This document shows, piece by piece, positions 1 through 9,500 of a stretch of 64,000 bases of DNA. The notes beneath the pieces are model-generated. The model was not told the DNA's origin. It saw only the letters and a list, made by a program, of their open reading frames with translations, and did no database searches. Every line of letters begins with the position of its first letter. Position 1 is the stretch's first letter. Position numbers and translations under genes: made by a program. Source of the stretch: JAZBPO01 sp963691775 (GTDB taxonomy: Bacteria; Pseudomonadota; Gammaproteobacteria; Pseudomonadales; Azotimanducaceae). The stretch lies in the NCBI GenBank assembly GCA_963691775.1, contig OY829369.1, positions 620,001 through 684,000 of the forward strand, read 5' to 3'.

Positions 1-507
1 CTGGATCGTTCACGCACTCTAGATGGCGTCGTGCTTTCCGGGACAACCTGCTTCGACGCGCTTGCCGACGCCGCACTCGAGGGAGGACTCGAGCACTTCA
101 ACGCCCCCTTCGAGGCCGAGGGCGAAGGTCGAACGGGCTTCGAGTGGCTATCCCGAGACCCCGCGCGCGTAGACGCCTATGTCGCAGACCCGCGCTGCGG
201 ATTCGATCTGGCAGAGGATGCAGTACTCGGGATGTTCACGGCAGCAGCGAAGCTCGCGGATCCGGACGCCCTGCGCCGGATCCGTGCTGATCTGCCCGTG
301 ATGGTTGTTGCGGGTGACGCGGATCCGCTCAACGCGGACTGGACACTGATCGAGGAGCTTGTGACGCGCCTGCGCGGTGCAGGGCTCACCGAGATCATCG
401 TCGAGCGGCGCGCAGGCGCGCGCCATGAGCCGCTCAATGAGATCGATCGGGCCGAGGTCCTTGAGCTGCTCGTCAACTGGATCGAGTGGGCCGTCTCACG
501 CTATTGA
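1..507 (+). CDS. alpha/beta hydrolase (serine aminopeptidase S33 / monoacylglycerol-lipase type), 5' end cut by window
   Basis: The reading frame is open from the first base of the window and ends with TGA at 505-507, so this is the C-terminal part of a gene that begins upstream. The visible 168 residues include a GVVLSG strand and turn. Further on, the segment PVMVVAGDADPLNADW is the usual acid-residue strand of alpha/beta hydrolases, and ARHEPLNE supplies the catalytic-histidine region. The nucleophile serine elbow must lie upstream of the window. The family hydrolyses esters, often monoacylglycerols or lysophospholipids; the substrate cannot be told here. It points toward the end of the photosynthesis cluster (puhE is convergent, 138 bp away) and is probably unrelated to it. 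The 508-645 gap shows no convincing gene. Confidence 0.8.
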   Translation: MDRSRTLDGVVLSGTTCFDALADAALEGGLEHFNAPFEAEGEGRTGFEWLSRDPARVDAYVADPRCGFDLAEDAVLGMFTAAAKLADPDALRRIRADLPVMVVAGDADPLNADWTLIEELVTRLRGAGLTEIIVERRAGARHEPLNEIDRAEVLELLVNWIEWAVSRY

Positions 508-645
508 ATCCGACGCGGGGTAGAACGGCGACGGCGATCACCGCCGCGCAGCGGCCGCGACCGCCTGCTGTGCGGAACTCCGATCCTCGAGGATGCAAGC
601 GGTCATCGCGCTGGTCTTTGAACACGGTCAACACGATCGCGCCCA

Positions 646-1437
646 TCAGGATCTCGCTGCAGGCACGGCCTCCTCGCGAGGTTCTCTAGGCAGCGCCCAG
701 CTCCAGAGTTCCGCATCGCGGATCGGCAGCAGCATGAACCAGTGCTCAAGTACGGCCAGCGCGAGCAGTACACCGAGCGTTAAACCCGTAACCTGCTCGA
801 CTGCCGCCGCAGCGCTGAAACCATGATCGAGGAGGAGCGCTGCCGCAAAGGTGCCCGCGGTCACCGACACGGGAAACAGCAGATTGAGCGACCGCCTCGC
901 CATGTAGGTCTCGAGAAATCGGAGATGAGGCGGAAAGAACTCGACGTTCACGCGCGGGACACCAAGAAAGAGATTCAGCTTCGCGCTCCAGCGCATGAGC
1001 CAGAGGATAGTGAAGGTCCAGGCACCCACGGCGTTCTCCGCCCCTGCACACAGCCAAAGCAGCAGGGATCCCGAGGCAACGACGGATAGCTCGTGATACA
1101 GGCTCGTGCCGATCCCCAAAAGAAACCTGCGCCCTTCTGTCGCGTCGCTGGGGCAGGGGCGCTGCCAGCGTGCAGGCCCCGTGATGAGGCCCGTCAGATA
1201 GCTGAGTTCGATCCAACCCCACAGCACCAGCCCACACGTAAAGGATATGAATGCGCCTGATGCGGTCGCTTGTTCTCGCGCCAGCGTCATGCCCGTCAGC
1301 GCGAGCACGGCCAGCACTCCGCCGGGCAACAGAGCGCGTCGGCCGAGCCCGCCTCGTGTCGCCAAATAGAGGATGAGCGCGGTGCTGCCCCACCAGAAAA
1401 GCAGCGTCGCAAGCAGCGGTGCGCCGACGAGTACCAT
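646..1437 (-). CDS. puhE: photosynthetic complex assembly protein PuhE
   Basis: Polytopic membrane protein of 263 residues with about seven hydrophobic segments, matching the PuhE (DUF3623) family of phototrophic Pseudomonadota. The conserved middle part contains GTSLYHELSVVASG, RWSAKLNLFLGVPRVN and FFPPHLRFLETYMARR, which I recognise as family hallmarks. PuhE supports reaction-centre/LH1 assembly and modulates bacteriochlorophyll supply in Rhodobacter. It is the last gene of the bchF-to-puhE operon, 23 bp after puhC. The position, directly after puhC at the end of a puh run, also supports the call. The ATG at 1435-1437 is used. Confidence 0.9.
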   Translation of the reverse strand: MVLVGAPLLATLLFWWGSTALILYLATRGGLGRRALLPGGVLAVLALTGMTLAREQATASGAFISFTCGLVLWGWIELSYLTGLITGPARWQRPCPSDATEGRRFLLGIGTSLYHELSVVASGSLLLWLCAGAENAVGAWTFTILWLMRWSAKLNLFLGVPRVNVEFFPPHLRFLETYMARRSLNLLFPVSVTAGTFAAALLLDHGFSAAAAVEQVTGLTLGVLLALAVLEHWFMLLPIRDAELWSWALPREPREEAVPAARS

Positions 1438-1460
1438 GCCTGCTTACCGCTGCAGCATCA

Positions 1461-1976
1461 TCAGGCCTCGCCGTTTCTCGCCAGACGCATCCCCTCACTG
1501 CTCCGAAGATCAATCGGCCCGTCGACAAGCCGCGTGAATGACAGCACCTGGGACGGGCCAAAGGCATTCAGAACCATTGCCTGCCCGGTTGCCGGATCCT
1601 CCAGAGTGACCCGACCACCCCGCCACCGCACGACATGAAAAGGCTGCTCGGATCCCAGGCCGTGGAGACGTCGCTGGCGAACAAGGGCTCGCAGGGAACC
1701 ACGGACAAATGCCCCCTCGCCCGATTCGATGATTGCAATCTGTTCACCCTCGCGGAGTACGACCACCGAACCATTTGCGCCATCCTCGAATCGGAGCGCG
1801 TGGACCTCCTCCACGCCGCCACGGTCCGAGAGCAATGATGGCGTCGGGTTGAACACTCCCCAAACCGCGGCAAGCAGACTCGCCACGATCATGGAGACGC
1901 CTAACGAAATGAAGCGCTGATCGATCAGGGGGAGGTTGTCGCTCTCCTTCATCTCGCCTTCCATGAATCGGCCCAT
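1461..1976 (-). CDS. puhC: photosynthetic complex assembly protein PuhC
   Basis: 171-residue protein with a short cytoplasmic N-terminus, one hydrophobic segment near residues 25-45 (SLGVSMIVASLLAAVWGV) and a periplasmic domain; this is the layout of PuhC, needed for efficient RC-LH1 assembly. The domain shows the family-like stretches ALRFEDGANGSVVVL and VLNAFGPSQVLSFTRL. The preferred start ATG (1976-1974) shares its A with the TGA stop of puhB, so the two are probably translationally coupled. A TTG one codon upstream is possible. Usual length and context agree with the family. Confidence 0.9.
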   Translation of the reverse strand: MGRFMEGEMKESDNLPLIDQRFISLGVSMIVASLLAAVWGVFNPTPSLLSDRGGVEEVHALRFEDGANGSVVVLREGEQIAIIESGEGAFVRGSLRALVRQRRLHGLGSEQPFHVVRWRGGRVTLEDPATGQAMVLNAFGPSQVLSFTRLVDGPIDLRSSEGMRLARNGEA

Positions 1977-2644
1977 CAATTAGTCCCCGCAAAGGCCGGC
2001 GTCATGCCACCGGCTGTGTCAGAAGCAGCGTGCTCCACCCGCGGACCCGCGACCTCGGAAGCACTGCGGCGCAGCTCGCGCGCGAGCAGTGAAGCAACCA
2101 GATTCGCCTCCGGAATCGCTCTCAGCATCGGCTGAGGACGCAGGACATGCCAGGGCCGGGTATTTGGCCAGAGCATCAGCCACGAGAAATCGTGGTCCGG
2201 ATTGAGCCTCAGGACCACGTCACCGCTGCCGTCGCCACCGGAGCGCAGGGCTGCGCCATCGATCAACGAAAACGGAATCGTCATGGCGATGGTCACCAGC
2301 ACGCCCGATCGGATCACGACTCGCTCGCTCGTGAGCGTGTAGACCGTTCCAAGCCCGTAGCCGAGCGCAATGCACCAGAGCGTCGCCACCGCGAGCGTTG
2401 CCGGCAGCGCGATGAACGCCGCCGCGATCGCAGCATCCGCCAGCCCCTGCCCCTCATACAGCGCGCTGCCACCTCGCCACAACGCGACGAGGAGGAAGTA
2501 GAACGCGACCTCGCGGATGCGGAAAGCGGAAAGCGCAAGACGCCAGGAATCGGGCGACCCCTGCCATAAGAGTCGCTCGCCCTGCGGCAGTTCAGCAGGC
2601 AGACCGTTGACAGGCTCTTCGTCGCTGAACGGCGCCATCGTCAT
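1976..2644 (-). CDS. puhB: photosynthetic complex assembly protein PuhB (PH-domain membrane protein)
   Basis: 222 residues. Two or three hydrophobic segments (around AFYFLLVALW and PATLAVATLWCIALGYGL) are followed by a bacterial PH-like domain with TVYTLTSERVVIRSG and IPFSLIDGAALR, characteristic of PuhB. PuhB is a reaction-centre assembly factor that acts on the LH1/RC complex in the membrane. The reading frame can be extended upstream into puhA. The ATG at 2644-2642 overlaps the puhA TGA in an ATGA arrangement, so I use it; a second ATG two codons later is the alternative. The C-terminal tail after about residue 195 is low in complexity. Confidence 0.92.
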   Translation of the reverse strand: MTMAPFSDEEPVNGLPAELPQGERLLWQGSPDSWRLALSAFRIREVAFYFLLVALWRGGSALYEGQGLADAAIAAAFIALPATLAVATLWCIALGYGLGTVYTLTSERVVIRSGVLVTIAMTIPFSLIDGAALRSGGDGSGDVVLRLNPDHDFSWLMLWPNTRPWHVLRPQPMLRAIPEANLVASLLARELRRSASEVAGPRVEHAASDTAGGMTPAFAGTN

Positions 2645-3435
2645 AGCGCAGGCTCCGCCCGGCGCGCATCCGCGTACAGATATCCGCCGCCGTAGTAACC
2701 GCAAATCTTGTCTTCTTCGAGCAGCGTGACCACGTCCGGATTCGCGAGTTCCGGCACATCGGCGAAGTGCCTCCCGTGCACCGACACAACCAGCACAGGA
2801 TCGTCGGCTTTCTTGATCTGGGTGAAGTTCACCGGCAGCAGCGCGCGCGCGCCCGTGACGGGAGTACCGTCCTCCGCTTGCTCACCCGTGTACTTCTCGA
2901 ACTCGTAATAGCGCAGGATATGCTCCGAGAGATCGACCCAGACGTCCACGATCTTGCCGCCTGCGACGCCGTCTGCTCCGACCACTTCCTTGCCACGCGG
3001 ATCGGGGTCCCGACTGGCCACGTTGAAGTCCGTGGCGACGCGCAAGGGCACGAGGCGCTGAGAGCCATCAAACATCGCGTCCGGAACATCTGCTCGATTC
3101 GCCCACGCCCCCGGCCCCAGGCCCGCACCCATTCCGTCGCCGTCCGGGATATACCCAGAACCGGGATACGGCGTCTGTCGCTTCGCATTCAGCGGCGGCT
3201 CCTCGTGATCACCCGGCGAAACCAGCGTGCGGCCATCGGGCATGACGTAGGTCTTCGGCTTCGGTAGACCACCGAGGCCGGACTTGCTGGCGCTGCCGAG
3301 GTCGGCCTCCAGCGGGAAGCCCTCACGATGGCTCTCCTTGTTGAGCCAGTACACGAGGTAGAAGAATGCCCCCCAGAACAGATAAAGCAGGATCTGAGTG
3401 GCGTCGATGTAGGGTCCCATGTTCCCCATTTCCAT
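2641..3435 (-). CDS. puhA: photosynthetic reaction centre H subunit
   Basis: 264 residues, normal for PuhA. A single N-terminal transmembrane helix (ATQILLYLFWGAFFYLVYWL, residues 12-31) is followed by the cytoplasmic beta-rich PRC-barrel domain, with GVAGGKIVDVWVD and LLPVNFTQIKK typical of the H chain. The H subunit caps the L/M core on the cytoplasmic side and shapes proton delivery to QB. The start ATG (3435-3433) has a strong GGAGGAAC ribosome site just upstream, which rejects the longer reading through lhaA. It lies 37 bp downstream of lhaA and overlaps puhB by ATGA. Confidence 0.97.
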   Translation of the reverse strand: MEMGNMGPYIDATQILLYLFWGAFFYLVYWLNKESHREGFPLEADLGSASKSGLGGLPKPKTYVMPDGRTLVSPGDHEEPPLNAKRQTPYPGSGYIPDGDGMGAGLGPGAWANRADVPDAMFDGSQRLVPLRVATDFNVASRDPDPRGKEVVGADGVAGGKIVDVWVDLSEHILRYYEFEKYTGEQAEDGTPVTGARALLPVNFTQIKKADDPVLVVSVHGRHFADVPELANPDVVTLLEEDKICGYYGGGYLYADARRAEPAL

Positions 3436-3472
3436 TGCGCGTTCCTCCGATGATCGACCGCCGGTCGTTCGC

Positions 3473-4909
3473 TTAGCCCGGCATCTCGGCCAGGCCGAGA
3501 GTCCCATGCGTGCGTGCCCGCGCGTGCGGCACGTGTGAAACGAGCGGCCCAAGCGCCACGAGCGTGGCGAAGAGCAGCAGAATCTCCAGGTGATAGACGG
3601 CGCCGTAGCCAGCGCCGACGTCGGTGAGCGCAGGGCCGAGACGACCCTCGGTCGCAAAAGCGGCCACGAGGTCTCGCAAGCCTCCGCCGATCGCGATTCC
3701 AAGCCCAAGCGAGGTGGCTTGAACCGCACCCCAGACGCCGAGCGCGAGGCCAGAGGCCCCTTCTTCGGCAAGATCCATGGCAGCGGTGAGCATGCCCACG
3801 GCAAAGAGTCCGCCGCCGAAACCGATCAGGAGGGTCCCGATGCGAAACAGCACGGTGGAGCCCAGCGGATTCGAGAAGATCACGGCGGAGAAAGCTACGA
3901 CGCCGATCATCGTGCCCATCGCCGCGAGCCGATGAGGGTCCTCGCCACGCCGCAGACGGCGGGAAGCCAACAGGAACGCACCGACCGTTCCACCTGCAAG
4001 CAGCGCCGTGAGCAACGTGGTCGCGCTCACGCTGAGGCCGAGCACCTCGCCACCATAGGGCTCGAGCAGCACGTCCTGCATGCCGAAGGCAGCTGTTCCA
4101 AGGCCCAGGGCAACGAGAAGGCGTCCGACTCTGCCGCCCCCAAGGAAACTGCGCCACGCCTCACCGAACGGCGGTCGAGGGCGCGTCTGGTCGGCAAACT
4201 TGTCGTTCCGAGGCTCCTGCTTCCAGACCGCAATGACGTTCAGCACGAGTGCCACCACGGCCGAGCCCTGGATCACCTGGATCAGGCGCACCTTGCCGAA
4301 GTTCTCCAGGAGCGCTCCGAATGCGAGCGCCGAGGCGATCATGCCGACAAGAAGCATTACGTAGAGGAAGGCGACAACGCGCGGACGCGTTTCGGGCGTA
4401 GCAAGGTCATTCGCAAGAGCCAGCCCCGCCGTCTGAGTTATGTGGAACCCAGCTCCGACCGCGAGAAACGCGACGGCTGCCGCCGCCTGCCCAAGCCACT
4501 CCGGCCCCCTCGAGTCACCGGACAACAGGATGATCGCGAAGGGCATCACAGCCAGGCCGCCCCACAGCAGCATCGTGCCCATGAACATGTACGGGATGCG
4601 ACGCAGCCCGAACGCAGAAACGTGGTTGTCAGAACGATGTCCAACGAGCGCACGCAACGGTGCGAAAAGCAGCGGCAGGGAGATCATCGCCGCGACGAGC
4701 GTGGTCGAAACGCCGAGCTCGACGATCATCACGCGATTGAGCGTGCCGTTCAGCAGCACCATTGCCATGCCGACGCTGAGCTGAAAGGCAGAAAGCCGAA
4801 TGAGGCGCCCGAGCGGAAGCGAGACCGACGCGGCGTCCGCGAACGGCAACCAGTTGGAACCAAGCTTGTTCCAGAACTGTGTGATCGCTTGCTCGGGCGT
4901 GGTGCTCAT
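3473..4909 (-). CDS. lhaA: LH1 assembly protein LhaA (PucC/BCH-transporter family, MFS fold)
   Basis: 478-residue protein with about twelve hydrophobic segments. The signature runs from LSVGMAMVLLNGTLNRVMIVELGV through LFAPLRALVGHRSDNHVSAFG to RRIPYMFMGTMLLWGG, diagnostic for the LhaA/PucC branch of the major facilitator superfamily. LhaA supports LH1 antenna assembly, probably by handling bacteriochlorophyll. The start ATG (MSTTPEQ) lies two bases after the bchM stop codon; an upstream GTG-type extension within bchM is unlikely. It stands between bchM and puhA, the standard order bchM-lhaA-puhA of purple bacteria. A paralogue is at 17051-18382. Confidence 0.94.
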   Translation of the reverse strand: MSTTPEQAITQFWNKLGSNWLPFADAASVSLPLGRLIRLSAFQLSVGMAMVLLNGTLNRVMIVELGVSTTLVAAMISLPLLFAPLRALVGHRSDNHVSAFGLRRIPYMFMGTMLLWGGLAVMPFAIILLSGDSRGPEWLGQAAAAVAFLAVGAGFHITQTAGLALANDLATPETRPRVVAFLYVMLLVGMIASALAFGALLENFGKVRLIQVIQGSAVVALVLNVIAVWKQEPRNDKFADQTRPRPPFGEAWRSFLGGGRVGRLLVALGLGTAAFGMQDVLLEPYGGEVLGLSVSATTLLTALLAGGTVGAFLLASRRLRRGEDPHRLAAMGTMIGVVAFSAVIFSNPLGSTVLFRIGTLLIGFGGGLFAVGMLTAAMDLAEEGASGLALGVWGAVQATSLGLGIAIGGGLRDLVAAFATEGRLGPALTDVGAGYGAVYHLEILLLFATLVALGPLVSHVPHARARTHGTLGLAEMPG

Positions 4910-4911
4910 CG

Positions 4912-5622
4912 CTACGCACTCGCCTCGCGCCGAAGGCAAACCGCCTCGGACGTGTAGAAGCCAGAATGAACGCGCTCGTTGGACTCCCAGGACCAGTCAG
5001 CGAAGGATTCGCTGGCATCGATGAGGGCGGCGAGCCTCGCACCACGCACTGGCACGATCGAAGGCGCCCGATCGTTTCGCGGAAACAGTCTGCCGACCGC
5101 ATGCATAAGCTCAAGCAGTGGCGACGAGGGCGCAAACGTGAATGCAATGGAGCGCCGCGTGCGCTTTGCCAGCCCCGAGAGCACGGCAATCGCATCCTCG
5201 GACTCGTAGTGAATCAGCGAGTCCATGGCAACGACGTGATCGAAGTCTCCGTGCAGCGGATCAAGCATATCGCCAGGGAGAAAACGCACCGATCCGCGCA
5301 GCACGATGCCCTCGGCACGCTCGGCGGCGAGGTCGACGAGCGACGGCGAAAGATCAACGGCGACAACATCGGCCCCGCGCGCGGCAAGTTCGAGCGCGAG
5401 CGCACCAGTCCCGCACCCTGCATCGAGGATGCGCTGACCGGCGAGGTCGTCTGGTAACCAAGTCGACAGGCGAGTCCGCATGCGGTCACGCCCGGCTCTA
5501 ACCGTCGCGCGTATGCCGGAGACCGGCGCATCGGAGGTCAGCGCCTTCCAAGCATCGACCGCGGTTCGGTCGAAGTAGTCTTCGATCTCTCCGCGGCGTT
5601 CGGGGTAGCTCAAAGTCGGCAC
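4912..5622 (-). CDS. bchM: magnesium protoporphyrin IX methyltransferase
   Basis: 236-residue SAM-dependent methyltransferase. Motif I is ILDAGCGTGALALELA, followed by VVAVDLSP and a post-motif stretch VAMDSLIHYE, which is typical of BchM. It methylates the C13 propionate of Mg-protoporphyrin IX to give the monomethyl ester, the step after Mg chelation. The N-terminal RRGEIEDYFDRTA matches the family start. The initiation codon is GTG (5622-5620), ten bases after the bchL stop. The neighbours bchH and bchL upstream and lhaA downstream give the usual bchHLM gene order. Confidence 0.95.
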   Translation of the reverse strand: MPTLSYPERRGEIEDYFDRTAVDAWKALTSDAPVSGIRATVRAGRDRMRTRLSTWLPDDLAGQRILDAGCGTGALALELAARGADVVAVDLSPSLVDLAAERAEGIVLRGSVRFLPGDMLDPLHGDFDHVVAMDSLIHYESEDAIAVLSGLAKRTRRSIAFTFAPSSPLLELMHAVGRLFPRNDRAPSIVPVRGARLAALIDASESFADWSWESNERVHSGFYTSEAVCLRREASA

Positions 5623-5632
5623 GGCGCGAGCC

Positions 5633-6544
5633 TCAGTCGAAGCCGAGGAGATCGAAGATCTCCCGGTCCTTCAGAGACTGCGCCTCGATGGGTTCGGCCC
5701 CGGCCTCGAGATCATCCCAGAGCGATTGCGCGATCCGCAGGTATTCCGCCTGAACGGCCGCAATAGCTGGGTCTTCCGCATCCATCTCGAAGAGCGTGCA
5801 CTTCGACAATCGCGAGCGCCGAATCGCATCAACATCGCGGAAGTGGCCAATCGTCTTAAGGCCTGAGCAGGCGTTGAACTTCTCAATCTGGTCCGTGTCC
5901 GCGCTTCGATTGGCAATCGCACCACCGATGCGGACCTTGTAGTTCTTCGCCTTCGCGTTGATCGCCTGCACGATCCGGTTCATGGCGAAGATCGAATCGA
6001 AGTCGTTTGCAGTGACGATCAGCGAACGGTGTGCGTGCTGGAGCGGCGCCGCGAATCCGCCGCAAACGACATCCCCCAGAACGTCGAAGATGACGACGTC
6101 GGTATCGTCCAGCAGGTGATGCTCCTTGAGGAGCTTGACCGTCTGACCGACGACGTAGCCGCCGCAACCCGTGCCGGCGGGTGGTCCACCCGCCTCCACG
6201 CACATGACGCCGTTGTAGCCTTCCCAGACGAAGTCTTCGACGCGGAGTTCTTCACTGTGAAAGTCGACCTCCTCCATCACGTCAATGACCGTGGGCATGA
6301 GCCGCTTGGTCAACGTGAAAGTGGAGTCGTGCTTCGGATCGCAACCGATTTGCAACACGCGGTGTCCGAGCTTCGAAAACGCGACCGAAAGATTGGATGA
6401 GGTGGTGCTTTTCCCGATTCCGCCCTTTCCATAGACGGCGAAAACCTTCGCACCCTCAATTGCGACGTTGGGATCCTGATGCACCTGCAGACTACCGGGC
6501 CCATCAGGCCGGATCTCGTGCACGGGTATAGAGCTCAGTGACAC
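5633..6544 (-). CDS. bchL: dark-operative protochlorophyllide reductase, iron-protein subunit BchL
   Basis: 303-residue nitrogenase-iron-protein homologue. The P-loop YGKGGIGKST is near residues 38-47, and the two cysteines that bind the intersubunit [4Fe-4S] cluster are visible in AGTGCGGY and GDVVCGGF. The BchL homodimer hydrolyses ATP and passes electrons to BchNB to reduce the C17-C18 bond of protochlorophyllide. The complex is oxygen sensitive. It starts with GTG (6544-6542), preceded by GGAGG, and lies 34 bp after bchH. The PKHDSTFTLT switch segment separates BchL from the related BchX, which is also in this window. Confidence 0.97.
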   Translation of the reverse strand: MSLSSIPVHEIRPDGPGSLQVHQDPNVAIEGAKVFAVYGKGGIGKSTTSSNLSVAFSKLGHRVLQIGCDPKHDSTFTLTKRLMPTVIDVMEEVDFHSEELRVEDFVWEGYNGVMCVEAGGPPAGTGCGGYVVGQTVKLLKEHHLLDDTDVVIFDVLGDVVCGGFAAPLQHAHRSLIVTANDFDSIFAMNRIVQAINAKAKNYKVRIGGAIANRSADTDQIEKFNACSGLKTIGHFRDVDAIRRSRLSKCTLFEMDAEDPAIAAVQAEYLRIAQSLWDDLEAGAEPIEAQSLKDREIFDLLGFD

Positions 6545-6578
6545 GTGGCCTCCGCTTCAGTTGTCGAGCGCACCCCGA

Positions 6579-9500
6579 TCATGCGAGTGCGATCTCGCCG
6601 CGCACAGCGGCATGGGTCGACGTATCCGCCGGTGCTTCACTGGCACCGACGACCCCCTCGAGTCGATCCTCGAGTTCTTCACAGGCATCGCGGAGCGCAT
6701 CGAGCATCTCCGCATCAGGTGACCAGTAATTGCGTTCCGAGGCCTCTACAAGGCGCTCGGCGAGCTTCAGAGATGCCGTCGGATTGAGCGCCGAGATCCG
6801 CTCTCGCATGGCGTCGTCGAGCACGAAGGTCTCGCTCAAACGCCCATAGACCCATGCGTCGACCTGTCCGGTCGTCGCGGACCAGCCGAGCGTATTCGTG
6901 ACTTGCGCCTCAATCTGACGGACACCCTCGTAGCCGTGCTCGAGCATCGCCTCATACCAGCGCGGATTGAGCGCCCGCGTCCGGGTTTCGAGTGCGACCT
7001 GCTCCGAGAGCGTGCGCACTCGGTCTTCACCGCGCGTCTGATCACCAATGTAGACAGGCACGTCTTCACGCCCGCTTGCCTGCTGCGCGGCGAGACTGAT
7101 GCCGCCGAGCGTATCGAAGTAGTGATCGATCGTGGTCACGCCAAGGTCGACCGACTCGAGGTTCTGATAGGCAAGATCGACGCCCGAAAGGATCGAGCCG
7201 AGCAATTCGGGCTGCGCGGCTGCCTGACCGTCCGCGCCGTAGGCAAAACACTTCCGTTTCGTGTACGCGTCCGCGAGTTCCTCCGCCTCACCCCAGGCAC
7301 CGGACTCCAGAAGCAGGTTGACGTTGGCGCCATAGGCGCCATCCGCGTTCGAGAACACCCGCAGCGCGGCCGTGGCCAGATCACACTCGTGCTCGGCAGC
7401 GAAGGCGAGCGCATGCCGGCGCACGGCATTCTTCTCCAGCGGCTCATCCGCTTCCGCCGCGAGCAGGGCGGCCTCGGCGAGCAGCCGTGTCTGCAGAGGC
7501 AGCAGATCCCTGAAGATTCCGGAGGTCGTCATGACCACGTCCACGCGCGGCCGGCCGAGCACCTCAAGCGGCACCAGCTCCGCACCGGAAAGGCGGCCAT
7601 AGGCGTCAAAGCGGGGGCGAGCGCCGATAAGCGCGAGGGCCTGACCGATCGGCCCGCCTTCATTCTTCAGGTTGTCTGTCCCCCAGAGCACGAGCGCGAC
7701 CGTTTCCGGCGCTGCGCCGCCGTCCTCCCGGAACCGCTCGATCAGCTGCGCTGCCTGGCGTGCGCCGCTGGCCAGCGCGTGCGCGCTCGGAATCCGGAAA
7801 GGATCGAAACCGTGCACGTTGCGGCCTGTGGGCAGCACATCAGGCGTGCGCAGCAGATCGCCGCCCGGAGCCGGCGCCACGAAGCGGGCATCAAGGGCAT
7901 GCACGAGCCCGGGTAATTCGTGGTCCTCTCCGAGCAAACGGGCCGTGCGCACAAGAGCCGGCAGCGCAGCATCCGCCTCGGCCGGAAGGTGCGGCCAGGC
8001 CGCCCGGACGTCCACCTCGTCTGCACCCCTCAGGAGGGCGGCGAGCGCCTGCTCAGGCACACCAGCTGGGGCAGATGCTTCTGCCAGGAGCCCGAGCAAC
8101 TCGCTGCGCGCCGCCTCGGCCGGCGGCTTCCCGATCACGTGAAGGCCCTCGGGGATCAGCGTTTGCTCGATCTCCAGGATCTCGTGACGCAGAGCGTCGA
8201 TTTCCCGCTCGCGCTGATCTGCATGCCAGCTCGCGCCCTCGTCTCGCAGCGTCGCGGTCACGGCCTGCGCCTGAATAAGCGCTCCGAGCTCGCTGCGTTC
8301 AGAGCCCTCCTCAAGGCCACGCCAGCGATCGATGGATGCCCGCAGATCGAGAAGATCACGATAGAGGCCCGAGCGGGTCACGGGGGGCGTCAGATAGCTG
8401 ATCAACGTCGCGGCGGAGCGACGCTTCGCGATCGCTGCCTCAGAGGGATTGTTCGAGGCATAGAGGTAGAAATTCGGAGCATCACCGATGAGACGGTCGG
8501 GCCAGCAGTCAGCAGAGAGACCGACCTGCTTGCCGGGCATGAATTCGAGCGCACCGTGCGTTCCGAAATGCAGGAGCGCATGCGCGTCGAAATCCTCGCG
8601 CAAGTAGCGGTAGAAGGCCGAGAAGGCGTGCGTCGGTGCAAAGCCATGCTCGAATAGCAGGCGCATCGGATCGCCTTCGTAACCGAAGCTCGGCTGTACC
8701 GCGACGACGACGTTGCCGAAGCGCGCGCCCAGCACGTGCAGATGATGGCCGTCCGTCAGATCGCGCCCGGGAGCAGGTCCCCATTGCGCCTCGATGGCCT
8801 CGAGGTGAACCTCACGCGCGACATGATCATCGACGCTGATCTGCGCGAGCACGTTGGCATCAGTGCCGTACCGTGCCGCATTGCCCTCAAGAATCGCTTT
8901 GCGAACCGCTTCGACGTCATCGGGCACCTCGACGTCATAGCCCTCCTGCGAAAGATGGCGAAGGGTATTGAGCAGAGACTCGAAAACGCCCAGGTAGGCG
9001 GCTGTACCCGTAGCCCCGGACCCGGGTGGAAAATTGAAGATGACAATCCCGATACGGCGCTCGTGGCGCTCGCTCGCGCGCAGATGCACAAGCTTCGCAA
9101 CGCGGCGCGCGAGCATCTCGGCCCGCTCCTCCTGCGCCGCCATGTCCCGATCCTCATCGAGCGCCCCGCCAGTTCGGCCGCCGAACACCATGGGGCCCGT
9201 TGCGCCATCAAGTTCGGGAATCGCCACCATCATGGTCGCTTCTACCGGCGACAGGCCACGTTCGGACGCCTGCCAGTCGTCCATGCTCTGAAACTCGAGC
9301 GCGTGTGCCGCCACATAGGGCACGTCCAGGAGAGCAAGCAGTTCTGCGGCCGCATCGGAATCGTTGTAGGCCGGTCCCCCAACCAGCGAGAAGCCCGTAA
9401 GCGAAACGAGCGCATCGATGCTCGCGTTGCCGTTTTCGTCGCGGCAGAAGGCGTCAATGGCGGGGCGAGCGTCGAGGCCGCTTGCGAACATCGGCACAAC

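Noticed and set aside
508..645. Frame on the minus strand downstream of puhE
   Set aside because: Short, Arg-rich, no ribosome site and no recognisable similarity.
3590..4957. 455-codon plus-strand frame antisense to lhaA
   Set aside because: Composition-driven shadow with charged low-complexity translation; LhaA signature is on the other strand.
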